DNA from: Klebsormidium nitens
Taxonomy: Eukaryota > Streptophyta > Klebsormidiophyceae > Klebsormidiales > Klebsormidiaceae
Reading direction: 5' to 3'
Length of the DNA: 51,459 bases
Assembly: GCA_000708835.1 (NCBI GenBank)
Contig: DF237562.1
Coordinates: 1-51,459 of the forward strand
Shown: piece after piece, positions 11,001-21,942 of the stretch
Numbering within the stretch: position 1 is the stretch's first letter
Layout: every line of letters begins with the position of its first letter
Notes under the pieces: generated by a model
Database searches by the model: none
The model's input: only the letters and a program-made list of their open reading frames with translations
Told to the model about the DNA's origin: nothing
Program-made: the position numbers and the translations under genes

Positions 11001-14000
11001 ACGATGGGGAAGAAGCGTGCATCCTGTTGGCAGGCTCACTGAGATAGAGATAGAAGGAGAGGGGATATTAGGCTTCCTTCTCGGGTGCTGTGCTTCAGAT
11101 TCCTCGACCCTTGTAAGTTGTTGGGGTCTTCGATGGGTTAGCAAGGACTGTGGGTTTGCAGGCTCCGATTAGCTATGCTTAGACGAAGGAAGAAGCGGAA
11201 GGACCACGGGGGGCTCTTGCGAGGCGATGCTGCATTCGGCTTCCCTAAGCTTCACTTCACTAAGAACACTTTCTAATATATATTCGGCTGCGGACGTCGC
11301 AATCTTCGAACGCGTTTCCGGGGTTGGCAGGCTCGATCAACATTGTCGATCGATCATGCTGATCCGACTCGACTTTACAAACATTGCAGGTTCTGCGCAT
11401 CAGATATTACGGGTACAGGGCACATCTCCGCACGAAGTGGGCGACAGCTTGCTGCGCATACTGTCCCTGCTTAAGGAAAACACCCGGGTAAGGCGCCGAG
11501 AAACCCTAATCCTAAAACACTGTTAGTTTCGACACTTAGGATCAGTAGCTTGATCCTGCGTGTCACTTGGCCTCAGTTGCTTGCACCCACTTTGTTCCGA
11601 TGATATGCAGACCAGGGCCGCTTTGTCCAAAGTAGACCGACTTCAACAGGCCGACGTCTGATTTAACGAGCGGCGCTCGTGCTCTACGCCGTCCGTCTCC
11701 TTCCGCTCTCCTTCTGTCCACGTCTGACCGCTACAAACGACCTTCATTGTCCAACAATAAAACAACAAAACCCTGAACTCGAGACGCCCAGAAGTTGTAT
11801 TCCCATGTTCAGTACGCCTATACATCCGTAGCAGGCAGCCATCTTTCAACATTGCTTCGAACTACCTTGTTCGTCCAACAATCAAATAATAAACTCCTGC
11901 AATCGAGCCGCCCAGAATCTGTATCTCCATTTTCACCACGCATCTACCTCCGTAGCGGGCACTCACCTTTTAACAATGCTGTCGCTGCAGGATCGGACGC
12001 TTCTGGTCGAGGGTTGGGTGTTGGACATCGCATTGCAGCACCACGCGGACGCTTTTGCGGACATTTGCCGCCTGGTCCGGACCGCCATCTTCTGCCGCGC
12101 GGCGCCCATCCAAAAAGCGCAGGTCCGTGAGAACGGTCCCTTCGGTAGAGACTTAGCATGGCTGCGTGGGTCACACGACGAGACTGCTAATTCTGTGGCT
12201 TCCCTTTGGACGCGAATTGGTTGCAGATCTGACGATAACCGACAACATAGAGGCTCTACCATCAAGTGAACCTATTTGCTGATGGTATGATGTCTGGGAA
12301 TCTGCAACCAACTCTGCAAACACCTCGCTTCGGGTCGCTGCTTATTGTTAGTTCTTTGACAACCGAAGTCCTTTTGAGTGGAAGAGGCAGTTGAAAACGG
12401 AGACACCTGTGTTCGCGCCGACGTGCAAGCTTTGTAGGATGCAAGAACCGCCCACCTGGCCTGTTCTTCGAATCGCGCCTTTAAGTAACAATTAGTCCGT
12501 GAAAGTCTAACTCGCAAATCTGTATTCCGGATCGGATTTCCGATAAAGACTAAACTCTACACACAAAATCCCCTTTTCGGCATGCTATTGTGCCGTCGTG
12601 AAGCGTTCTGTACGCAGACGCTGGTCATGAGACCCTGCGACGAACATAACAATCCCAAAGCCTTACAACGCTGGTTGCAGACAAACTTTTCAAAACGCTG
12701 AAAGAGCAAAACCCGAAACCAGAACCACTCGAAACTCTCCTTGCAGCTTGTTGCCGTCGTGAAGGGCTTCGGTGTACGTACGTTAGCGATCGGCGATGGC
12801 GCCAATGACGTGCGCATGATCCAGGAGGCCCACGTGGGGGTGGGAATCAGCGGAAGGGAGGGCCTGCAAGCGGCGCGCTCTGCCGACTACAGCATCGCCA
12901 GTGAGGCCCTCTGCTTTGAACTGACGGTTCGACATTTCTTGGAACCTGAGGGCTCATATGAGAGCGTCTAGAAGTGCCCTGCTAAGCTTTGAGCCCAGAC
13001 TCTTTCTGGATTTTGTCAACGCGTCGTTTGACTCTATAGTTTTGTCTCAGAAAAAGGGAATTGACCTGAACGTGGTTCCTTTTTGTGGTGGCCATCCCCG
13101 GCAAAGGGTCCGCCATGCTCAACGCAGACGATTTTCTCGATGCTGCTCATAGTTAGTCTCCGCTGGCAGCTGCTTCGGTCCGAATCTTGCGTACAGTCAC
13201 TACTGTAGAAGGAGCGTCAAAAGCGCTGCCGTGACGTGTCCATGGCTGTCCCGGTGGTTGCTTCTCGATGTCATTAGTCTAACGCTCTTGCTCCGGTTGG
13301 TTTTGGGCAGAGTTCCGGTACCTGGCCCGCCTGATCCTGGTTCACGGCCGTCACTCGTACCTCTGCACCGCTTTCGTCGCGCAGTACTCCATCTACAAGT
13401 CGCTCGCGCTCTGTTTTGTACAGATCATGTGAGCCTTTTCGATCCACTTTTCGCACGGTCGGAGTTCTACTTCGTCCCAATCGAAGCTTTTCTGCTCTTT
13501 GAACACGGGAGGAGTTCTTATCGACAAACTGAGATGCAGTCAGTGGATGGAGCACGCTAAGGCAGATTTCTGGTCCACTTGCTTCTGGTCCAGTTTGAAG
13601 GCCTCTTATCTTCCGCCGTCGTGCAAGCCTCAAGGCGGGCCTTCCCGAGGTCTAGCGTTTCCGGCCGTTCTCCGCTTTTTGAACACACGAAGCCAGCCCC
13701 TCACAACTCGTCACGAGCCTGCCTCATTTACTGCCACCCGTGCAAGAACAACTTCCTAACCCGACCGTCCCTTGTGCCCCTTCCTGACTCCCCGCCCCGT
13801 CTAACTCCAGCCCTGCTAACGTCACCCATCGTGACGTCACGCTTCGCTCCTTGCAGGTTCGCGTTCTTCTCCGGGGTTGCCGGGACGAGCCTGTTCAACT
13901 CGTTCAGCCTGACCACGTACAACGTGCTCGACACCAGCCTGCCCGTCCTGGCTTACGTCCTCAACCGGGACCTCGCTGACGTCACGGTGACGCAGCACCC

Positions 14001-15888
14001 GGAGCTCATGCAAGACGCCCAGCAGAGCAGGTGGGAAGGTTTTTGTATGGATTGCAGGATCGTGTTGACTGTCTCTGCGTACCGACTTCTTGCTCTGAGT
14101 TACCGTAGTATAAAGTGGTCTGACCGTTTCACGGCTCTATTACGATCAGTGTCGTAGACCTGGAACGTGAGGCTCGATAAGATTGTGCCTTTCAGCCAAA
14201 GCGACGGACAGCATGTAGAGACTGAAATGCATTGCTCAGCTTGAGACTGCCAAGGTGGTGAGGCGAGTTGAAAGCGTGTTTTGCGTGCGAGCCCGCTGCG
14301 CCTTCGCGTATAGTGCAGATCGTCGGGAGGGCTGTGATACCTTGCGGTTCCATAAGTAGCACTTGGAGCTCGTTCTTTTAGCGGAATCTCATCAATGCGG
14401 AAGCTCAGAATCGGAGCCCTCAAGCAGAGGAAGCGGCTCGACCAGAATCGGAGGCGGAAGTCTGAGCGAAACTGGAAAATTAGCCGTTATTTGCGGGCAG
14501 TCGTGGTACGGTGTTTCAAGCAGCGATCAGAGGCCAGTCTCGTCACGGCCCATAAAATCACAGCCCAGCACACCGCACATTACCGAGCTGCGCTCTCTCT
14601 CTTTCTGCGCAGGCTGCTGAGCATCGAGACATTCACGCACTGGTTCGCGCGCGCGCTCTTCCACGCTTGCGCGGTGGTCATGCTGACGTCAGGCGCCTAC
14701 TTCCTGACGGGCGCCAGTCTGGAGGAAGCGGCGCTGGCGGCCTTCTCCGCGTGCGTCTGGGTCGTCACTCTAGTTGTCGCCGTTGAGACCCAGTGAGCAC
14801 CGCAGATTGTTCCGTTGCTTTTTACGGAAGACTTAGGGTTAATATACTTGAGAGTTGTGTTTTGCTTGGGCTCGAGCGTCATCAGGGCCAGTAAAATGGT
14901 TGCCGTTTGGCCGTGTCAACACGTGTACTCTTCACCCGCAGATTCTCGGCTCACCTAATCAATTCAGCAGCTGACGTCCTCTCTAACACGAGCCTCGCTA
15001 ACGTTAGAGGCTCCATCCTTTCGCAGCTCCTTCACGGCCTACCAACACGTGGCGCTCTGGGGCACGGTGCTGACGTTCTACGGCGTCAGCCTGTTCGCAA
15101 GCGGGTACCTGTGGAGCGGTATGTACCGGGTGGTCGGGCGCATGCTGTTTAATCCTCGCTACGGGCTGCTCCAACTGGTGAGCGGCTCAGGAGTCCTGCT
15201 TTTGCTTTTGGCTTTGTTCCAACAAGGGAACCGTCATCATGTTTCTGATTGAGCGGTGAGAAGGGCTCGGCCTTTGTGTCCAAGACCAGTACTGTGGTCT
15301 ACCTGAAATTCGTTGCATTCGACCTGGATCTTCCAAAATCTTTGAAAAGGCTGTAGTCTTGCCAAGGACTTGCAAAAGGTGGGCCGCCTCTGCTAGACAA
15401 GAGTGCAGCTGTTTCTTGAAACGGTGTGAAATGTCAGGAGCGGGGTCGATTTTTTCCAGCGGGAGCCTTTCTTGTTCTCCGATCGTGCGACAGCGAGCCA
15501 CTGACATCTCGGATCGCCTTCTCGGGAAACTTTGGTGCGTTGTGCGTTGTCATGAGGTGCAATCCTTTTGGGGTTTCCGCGTTGGCATATGGGCCTGTCG
15601 CACTTTCGCAAGAGCTGCTTCATACGTTCAAGATACTCACACTCTGGCGAACCTGTTGTGCAGCTGATATGTGTGGTCAGCCTGGGGCCCATTCTGGTGA
15701 CCAAGTACTACCGCTTCTTCTACCACCCTAGCCTGAGTGACAAGCTCCTACAGCTGGAAAAAGAGAGGACTGACCCCGCGGACGCTCTTGCCGAGTCCGG
15801 GACCATGTACAGCCGGCTCCTGGGCACCTCCGCTTCGCAGAATGAGTTGAGTAGACAGCGGTTGATATCAGAAACTGAGCAGCTCTAG
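2034..15888 (+). CDS. ALA2: P4-type ATPase, phospholipid flippase (ALA2-like)
   Basis: Moves phospholipids from the outer or lumenal leaflet to the cytosolic leaflet at ATP cost; the plant ALA2 class works in endomembranes with an ALIS/CDC50 subunit. The exons I infer are 2034-2188, 2979-3192, 3664-3780, 4027-4122, 4572-4746, 5335-5501, 6115-6219, 6821-6918, 7617-7759, 8118-8321, 9196-9348, 10068-10222, 10733-10934, 11390-11487, 11991-12122, 12747-12900, 13311-13428, 13857-14030, 14613-14792, 15027-15177 and 15664-15888, totalling 3216 nt (1071 aa). All junctions are GT-AG and keep frame. Motifs: DGET (167-170), the P4 TM4 PISL (339-342), phosphorylation site DKTGT (D392), KGAD (529-532), MLTGDR (640-645) and GDGANDV (754-760). 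The first exon encodes the typical NTKYT and FLPKN segment; ATG 2034 is the first Met after an in-frame stop. Length matches Arabidopsis ALA2 (about 1100). Several introns carry decayed copies of adjacent exons. Confidence 0.95.
2630..2905 (+). repeat. Decayed tandem copies of ALA2 exon 2 edge in intron 1
   Basis: Intron 1 (2189-2978) holds three degenerate copies of the beginning of exon 2. At 2634-2690, TTGATCATTGCTGTGC and the following bases match the exon part at about 3000-3055. At 2723-2805, GCAGCCACTTC is followed by CTGTGGCTGC and GGTCAACACTCAC. At 2834-2905, CTGCAGCCACTTC is followed by CTGCTGTGGCCGCC. The real exon reads CTGCAG|CCGCTTC then CAGCTGTGGCCGCT. The last two copies keep the CAG acceptor, but frames are broken. 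Confidence 0.7.
8300..8680 (+). repeat. Tandem copies of ALA2 exon 10 3' edge and donor
   Basis: The end of exon 10 (AGGGGCAGACGCTTG|GTGAGG, donor at 8322) recurs in the intron as AGGGACAGAAGCTAG|GTGAGG (donor-like at 8454) and AGGGACAGACGCTCG|GTGAGG (donor-like at 8571). A fourth, worn copy near 8653-8675 has lost the GT. Steps are 132, 117 and about 102 bases, and the stretches between copies also resemble each other. Two of the three extra copies keep a perfect GTGAGG. Confidence 0.8.
9070..9120 (+). repeat. Decayed copy of ALA2 exon 11 start
   Basis: About 141 bases before the matching stretch of exon 11, the intron contains CTGGAGACGCTGGAGGTTTC followed by GCTTGAGTGAAAGCAAAAGG. The real exon has CTTGAGACGCTGGAGTTTTC followed by GCCGGAGCGCAAGCGCATG. 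The copy has lost codon structure and contains a TGA. Confidence 0.65.
9765..10045 (+). repeat. GTAG/GTAAG-rich repeats in ALA2 intron 11
   Basis: This stretch repeats short words such as GGTAGCTCGGTAAGCC, GATAGCTCC and many GTAAG strings. The words TACCGCGCC and CATGTRACTTG occur together twice, from 9964 and from 10025 (61 bases apart), the second just before the exon 12 acceptor at 10067. A GGAGCT/AGCTCC pair can form a hairpin near 10000-10015. It adds many donor-like GTAAG strings inside one intron. Confidence 0.6.
11745..11990 (+). repeat. 124-bp tandem duplication ending at ALA2 exon 15 acceptor
   Basis: The segment starting GTCCAACAATAAAACAAC at 11749 is repeated from 11873 as GTCCAACAATCAAATAAT. 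Shared words follow in the same order: CGCCCAGAA, TCCGTAGC, GGCA and CAACATTGCT versus TAACAATGCT. The second copy runs directly into the real acceptor CTGCAG at 11990. The first copy ends AACATTGCTTCG and lacks an acceptor. Confidence 0.75.
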
Positions 15889-16089
15889 GTGTACGGTAAC
15901 TCGTCAACCTAACGGATAGATGTGACCCCGTATCATATGCTTGTGGTCCGAGCTGACAATTGTACTTTATTACGCAAAGCGCGCCCACCTGATAACGGAG
16001 GAGTGTATGACTAATGTTGGATTGATCGTGTCTCTCGGGTTTGGTCACTGAAGAGAACCCATGCGTTTGACCATACCGGGGAAGCAAAG

Positions 16090-16500
16090 ATACTCAGGCT
16101 CTCCAATATGAGCACATGCCACATGATGGCGGCTACTTCTTATATTGAATAGCCCCGGGCCCTAGCTCAACTTGAAATTTGAAATGTATATAGATATGAC
16201 GTATGTAGTACGACATATAGTTATATGTCGTATATTGTCGCCAGCTAGGTGCCCAGTGCATGTGAGCTGCAATGGGGCCCCGGTCCGGGCGGGGATATCG
16301 AGCGGGCAACGGTGCATCATGCCACATGATCACTCATGCCAGCATACCGAATTGAGCATGACCAACGCATCATGTTAAGTCCATATCATGTGCACCAGCT
16401 GGCATGCATTTGTGAACGTGCTAGAAACTGATCTGCAGCCGACCGTCGCTTTCTTCAAACTGCACTGTGGCATACACAACGTATTTGCATGTGTAAGCTT
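16090..16500. repeat. CATG-rich patch downstream of ALA2
   Basis: By hand count there are about 11 CATG in about 400 bases (chance about 1.6), along with other palindromic words such as CATATG and GGGGCCCC-like strings. It starts about 200 bases after the ALA2 stop. Similar patches lie after other genes at 28.8-29.6 kb, 35.9-36.5 kb and 49.4-49.9 kb. It has no ORF of note. Confidence 0.5.
16209..16232. repeat. 9-bp inverted repeat
   Basis: TACGACATA (16209-16217) and TATGTCGTA (16224-16232) are exact reverse complements with a 6-base loop, inside the CATG-rich patch. No run of T follows, so there is no ground to call it a terminator. Confidence 0.7.
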
Positions 16501-16870
16501 GAGTTGCTATAGACGAAGACATAAGGGACGGCCAACCTTTACGGATACTATCGAGCACTTGTGCAGGCAAGCATACCGGGTACTACAACCTTTAAGCATT
16601 CTAAGCGCAGGCCGGCTCTTAGTATTAGCACAACAGGTCACTTATTCGCTGAGTTGCATGGTTGAGGGAGTCCACTACCTCATGCACAGGACTAGCTTGC
16701 GCCAGACGGATCATATGTGGTTACAATGATCCACCTGATCTCCAACCTAGGACTTGAATTGGGGGCCGTTCCGACTGAAATAGATTTACTGTGACCATCA
16801 AAACATACCCAAAAGGTCACAAGAGAAACAAACAATAAGGAGGAAATACAGCATAACCTAAGCGTGATCA

Positions 16871-16915
16871 TGGAGCTGACAGGACTCGAACCTGCATCTC
16901 TCAGCAAACTGCGAA
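16871..16915 (-). other. tRNA-like 3' half (fragment 1)
   Basis: On the minus strand the T-arm reads GCAGG-TTCGAGT-CCTGT, followed by CAGCTCC and A, like the 3' end of a tRNA. A GGAGC further upstream could pair with the acceptor end, but only about 40 bases separate it from the T-arm, too few for a normal D-arm. This is probably a tRNA-derived repeat or pseudo-tRNA. Confidence 0.4.
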
Positions 16916-17676
16916 TCGGGGCTTGATTGTGCTCCTTGTGTGAGCTTCTCTCTTGGTATAGAACAGCACAGGATAACAGATTGATGTGTATGTCTTGCTC
17001 AAACACCAACTGGTCTGGCTCATGTCAAGCTTTCACTGCATATTGCTAGGAAAACAATGAACCAGCTTGTGTGCTTTGACTAAGTTCCTGTTTCTCGGTG
17101 TTCGAGAACTAGTGTTCATAATTCTGTCACAATTCTGTTATCTCCCGCAAACTTGGACCAACTTTGCCGTTGATACCAATGGCGACTTTGAGATTCGCCT
17201 GAAAGTTTCCTTTCTGTTACTTGCTGAAAGAGCACTGGTCTGCATCTGCTGCTGACCTTGCCAATTTCTGTTTGTTGGTACATCTGGCAAGATCTGTATT
17301 CCTGCCTTCGAGCGACATTTTTGGTGCATTTTGAAGCAGTCTTGCTTCAGCTCTGGTTGCCATCGTTTTGTGCACCCCTTGACGTTGTTCTCAACAAGGT
17401 GACGATTCAGTCTGGACAGCTGAAAGGCTTGCGACGCATGGAATGAGCAATCAGAAACCTCAACAGACACCAACAAACTCGAAATACCAAAAAGGACTCA
17501 AGAACGAGGAACACTACTACACGAAAATCAAGGACACAAAAAACACAACATATCAAAGGGACGCAGACTGGGTACACATACGACCACCAGAAAAAGCTTA
17601 AGACCAAACAACTTAGAACCACACACAGCAAGCGACCAACAAACCTCCCTACTGTCCAGACGCTCTGTGAACATTT

Positions 17677-17750
17677 TGGAGCTGGCGGGGTTCGAACCCG
17701 CATCTCTCAGCAACTGCGCATCGTGTCTGGTTGCTGAACCGCCACTGCAG
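17677..17750 (-). other. tRNA-like 3' half (fragment 2)
   Basis: On the minus strand TGCTGAGAGATGC is followed by a perfect T-arm GCGGG-TTCGAAC-CCCGC, then CAGCTCC and A. It matches fragment 1 closely, but the T-stem differs by changes on both strands that keep pairing (GCAGG/CCTGT versus GCGGG/CCCGC). Upstream, CAGCAAC and GTTGCTG form a 7-bp hairpin. The 5' acceptor strand (expected GGAGCTG) is absent, so it is not a complete tRNA gene. Confidence 0.45.
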
Positions 17751-18371
17751 GCAGGATAATTGGAACAAAGCTCAGCTAGCATGAGCATCTGCTTCCTTAA
17801 TCAGAGCGAAAGGAAGACCCCGGCCGGAGCGCAGGGGTCATCCAGCCCTAGCCATCAATGTTGGCATGAAGCTCGTCAGCGACACCACCAAATTGAGTCC
17901 ATGGCAATCTTCGGCAGTCAAGTCGGTAAGCCAATGCCTTTGCGGGATCGCTCTTGTCATGCGCCGCACAGATTTGCATGCGCATTGGCCACTGACAACG
18001 TGCTGAGTCAGCACCTGCAGACATGGAGATGGACTGCAGGGATCATATGCAACGGTGGGATAGGGTCGGGCCAAACCGTAGAAGCATGCAGATTTGCAGA
18101 TTGCTGGCAGGTAGCAAGTTTAGCTATTTCCAGTCGTTTTGCCTGGGTTGTACACACCCTTCGGCGACTCGGTTGTGACCATCGGGATCAAAGGCACGGT
18201 AGCATGTCATTGCTAGCGTGTTCTCCCCATCAGGTGAGCCATTTGAGCGGAAGCTGCCAGAATTCATGTCGCAATCTGCATTGTTCAACATACGGAAAGG
18301 TCGACCATCACCACAAGCGGAGCCTCTTGGGCAGTCTGGCAGGCCGAAAGATGTAGCCGTCACGATCGCAG

Positions 18372-18405
18372 TTGCTTGGCGCTTTACCAATTAAGCTACA
18401 GCCCC
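18372..18405 (-). other. tRNA-like 5' half (fragment 3)
   Basis: The minus strand reads GGGGCTG, TA and a D-arm GCTT-AATTGGTA-AAGC, which fits the A-box of a tRNA. No T-arm or B-box follows at tRNA distance. The next bases, CAACTGCGATCG, resemble CAACTGCGCATCG at 17711 near fragment 2, which suggests a shared tRNA-derived origin. Confidence 0.4.
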
Positions 18406-20169
18406 TTTACTTGGAACGAACATATAGAATAATCAAGAAGCAAAATGCAGCAAAAAGAATACAAGACCTTTCAGAAAGCGACTAAAATAACGGGCCTACT
18501 CAAGATCAATCAAACTCACCCTATCCAGAGTAAACAATTGAGATAAAACGTCCTTGGTCAGGGAACAAGCTGGGGGTGTCCCGGAAAACCCACAGAAACA
18601 AACAGGCTCATCCAACCCCGTAGAGTACCCGGCAGTCCATTAATGAACAACCACTCTGCAAAAGCAACACAACAAACCGTCACAACACTCCCTTAAAGCG
18701 GCGCCAGGTTCCCAGCTGGGACACCCCGTCGGATGTGCTGCAGTTGGCAAGGCGAAATGTTGAAATGTTGTCAAACACTAGGTTGTGGATGACTTGTCAG
18801 GTCCGGTCTGCAAGTATGAAGAAAGGCAGATTGCGAGTCAGAACAACTTTGGCTAAAATAAGTAAACCATGAATCATAAGTGAACCATGAATCGATGAGT
18901 GGATTGATTTATTCGATTCAGCCACGAGTACCGATACCCCAAGCAATGATCGATGTGAGCCATGCAATCTGACGAAAAGTGGAAGGAAGAAGAGCGATTG
19001 CTGCCAAGTGAACAGACAAGAAAAAAAAGCACACTCAGGGCTTTTAAAAAAGCTTCATCAACAAACCGACTCTGAGTAGGGATCATAGAGAATGCATCAT
19101 CCGATAGAAGCTCACAGATGAGAATGGAGTTAGAGATATCAGGTTCCCAAGCCCAAACAAAACTGCCTCCAACCTTGCATCCACGAACCATGCGAGAGAA
19201 ACACGTGAGAGTGAAGATGGGCTCAGAAGGATCCATTGGTTGTATGCATCACAGCTGCACTCATATAAACTGCTAAAGCAGAGTTCATCATGGCCCACTG
19301 CACATTTACAGTACCAAAAAAGCTTTCTGTAAAGACTGGCTGGTGCTATTGAAGAACCACCTGACACAAGTCCTGACCGTATCTCACAAAAACAAAAATA
19401 TCACAAACATGCACACAGTATTAGCTCTTGATAGCCCTCAGCGTCTCGTTGTTTCCATGTGCTCAAGGAGCGGTCAGGAGTTTATTTGTTAATACCATCA
19501 CCGGGCCAGATCGCAATACTGGAAAATGCAATCCGTTACAAGTCTGCTCAAACGCAATGCATGTCACATGAGAACATTGTGACTGAAAGTTGAAACAACA
19601 GGTCATGAAAGGACGTACACTTCATCTGCCTGAACCCAATACTCTGTGACTTTTAGAGGTGTATCACTTGCAAAAGATCGGCACTTTGAGCACCAATGAC
19701 TAACATGCTCTACGACTCCAGATGAAAGGTTTACTGCCAAAAACAACGCTCACTCAGGGCTTCTTCGAAGCAATTGAGTATCCACAGTGGTGTTCAGAGG
19801 ATTGACAGATTCTAAAATCTCATCATAGTGAGCGCATGGATTTGGCAAAAGTTCCAACAAAGGAGTTGTTCAGAGAAGTCTACAAGCAGACAATCCAGAG
19901 CAGCCGACCCTCATCAGTAGTGTCCCTACGAACAAGTTGAGGGTCGAGGCATCCAACAGATTAGTTGTGTTTCCAGAACAGGAGTTTCAGCACTTCAGGT
20001 CATCAAGCCGAGGCTGCAGCAACCGCCAGGAGAGCCAGGAGACGCGGACTCAAGACGAAATACCTTAACATGGCAGAAATGCAATGCCATGTCAACTTTT
20101 ACTTGCTGAACATCCATCTCAAACACCATTTTTGCCACATCCTGAAGTGTTGAGAGGACCATCGCTCAC

Positions 20170-20860
20170 CTGCAAATGCAAGACCCAAATGGCATCCGCA
20201 CCAGAGCTCCCGGGGCTGCCAGGAAGAACAGGCAACACTCCCTGGCCCATCCTGCAATAAATAGAAATCTCTCAGTTCCAAGCACAAGTGTTGGAGTTAC
20301 GAACCAGCTTCCTAATCCACTGCTCATCTTTGATAAAGGCCCAAGCGGCAGTGAAAGCAGGAGGGGAAGATAGCGAAGAGTGCTTGGAAAGCAGACTCCG
20401 AAGAAAGAAGAAGTGTCACCGTTACCAAAAGAAGTGAATTTCTTTTGGTACCAGCAGGGGAAAACCCCCTGCAGCCCTTTCTTTCATCCAAGAGTACGAA
20501 GGAGCAGACGCTTAGGCTAAACATTGATGAAAACCTGCGCTTCAAATGGTACAATGCAGGAGCTGACCTGATCTAGTGTCATCGTTCACATGATTATGAG
20601 CGAAAATCTATGAACAAGAGAAGGCATCCAGGTTTGGTTACACCAACTCCCTGAACATGAGCTTGACATGACTTGGTGGCAAGTGAGCAGATGTAGGACG
20701 GGCTGACAACTTGTTCCAACCTCAAGCATATCATGGTGCATTTGCAACAGCATAAGATGAGAATGACAAATCTCACTCACCTTCAAACTGCTCTTGCAGC
20801 CAAACAGCTCATTAGCTAACCAATCGGACATGAATACCACTTGATGGTTCCGCAGGGAAG
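20170..20860 (-). pseudogene. Minus-strand exon-like segments of unknown gene
   Basis: Two segments look like spliced exons on the minus strand. 20860-20781 runs from a TTCAG acceptor to AAG|GTGAGT and has one open frame containing VVFMSDWLANELFGCKSSLK. 20251-20170 runs from ATTGCAG to GCAG|GTGAGC and is open in the continuing frame. No following exon keeps the frame, and no family is recognised. This could be a lineage-specific gene, a broken gene copy or chance. Confidence 0.2.
20423..20472. repeat. Two adjacent perfect hairpins
   Basis: An 11-bp stem (TACCAAAAGAA at 20423-20433 with TTCTTTTGGTA at 20440-20450, loop 6) is followed three bases later by a 7-bp stem (GCAGGGG at 20454-20460 with CCCCTGC at 20466-20472, loop 5). 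Two perfect stems so close together are unlikely by chance, but no RNA family is recognised. Confidence 0.7.
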
Positions 20861-21942
20861 CTGAACTGTACTAATCTGACAGTGAAAGCTCAGTGTTGCA
20901 TAGCTTCAAATAGCGCCATAGCGCCAATGCAGTGGCATTGGCAATTTGGCATCGACGAAGTCCAGGCTAGGACCTATAACCGAAGTTCGAACCTCCTTCC
21001 TCAGGGAGGAAGTTCCTGCTTGAAGTTGTAAGTTGCAAGGTTGAAGGACTCAGGAGTTCGAATGGTCTTCAAATCTACGGATACCTATGATAGGGGCGAA
21101 AATACAGTAGAGGCTTTTTGAGCCGTCGATGCAAGTCCTCTTCTGATCGGACGGCCTCAGAAAGGGTGAAGCTTTGCTCTAAACTACCGTACTGAACAGA
21201 TTCATCCTCCTCCCGGCCTAGTTTCGTCTCCTCGGAATGCTTATAGGTTGCCGCGGTTTTGTCAAACCTGTAAAGCGCGTCGAAATTTCGAAGCAAACGA
21301 TGCTCCTTGACCACTTTCGTTAAGGGGCTCCCACAAGTTCAAGGTGCCGCTTTGAAGCTAACCCGGACGAGATTCTAAACCCGCATGCTTCTATCGATTC
21401 GGACCAGGGGATCGCATCCCGGCTAATACAAATTCAGGCGGTAATTCCTCAACGAACAAGGAAGGAGACGGGCAGATAGGGTTTTCTTCCTTGCCGAACA
21501 CCATTTTCGGAAGGAAGGGCTCCTGACGAGCTGTCTTTCCTGCCCAAAGAGTCCCTTTCTGTCTTGGAAGCCCCTGCCACTGCTGGCAAAGGACTTGTGC
21601 CTTGTATCAGCAACCTTTACAACCTCAACAATAGGTTGTGGTTGTTTCCTCCTGTGTGCTTTTGTTCACAGCTTGTCCGTTACCACTCAGGATAGCTGGC
21701 AGAAATTTTGAAAAAATTTCTCCCTGATCCTTCGCTGAGTTGCTCCACAGAGGAACTTGGCAGGGTGTTCTTCTGGTGCCTCTGCAGCTCTGAAAAATCT
21801 TACACGCCGTTTGGAGGCCTGTACAGACCCAGGCGATTTTGCTCACCAATTTTCGCGCACCCGAAAAGTAGGGTTTAGTTTTAAAAATCATCCGAGGCCT
21901 CTTTTACTTGGATCACTTGTGGTAAAGGTCAGCTAAGACACT

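Larger units (their letters stand above)
15889..21942. other. 6-kb gap between ALA2 and HDA15: no assignable gene
   Basis: No long ORF or recognisable domain is present. The visible content is a CATG-rich patch just after the ALA2 stop, three tRNA-like fragments (16.9-18.4 kb, minus), minus-strand exon-like segments (20170-20860) and twin hairpins (20423-20472). A minus-strand Cys-containing frame at 18124-18390 and a 79-codon minus-strand frame at 21075-21314 could not be tied to any family. Confidence 0.5.

Noticed and set aside
17677-17750. Complete tRNA gene
   Set aside because: The T-arm is perfect but the 5' acceptor strand and a proper D-arm are missing, so no anticodon can be assigned.
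18124-18390. Minus-strand frame with several Cys, looking like a secreted domain
   Set aside because: Cys spacing fits no family I know and the frame starts in a tRNA-like fragment.
21075-21314. 79-codon minus-strand ORF upstream of HDA15
   Set aside because: No recognised family and no convincing downstream exon; may be part of the HDA15 promoter or 5' UTR.
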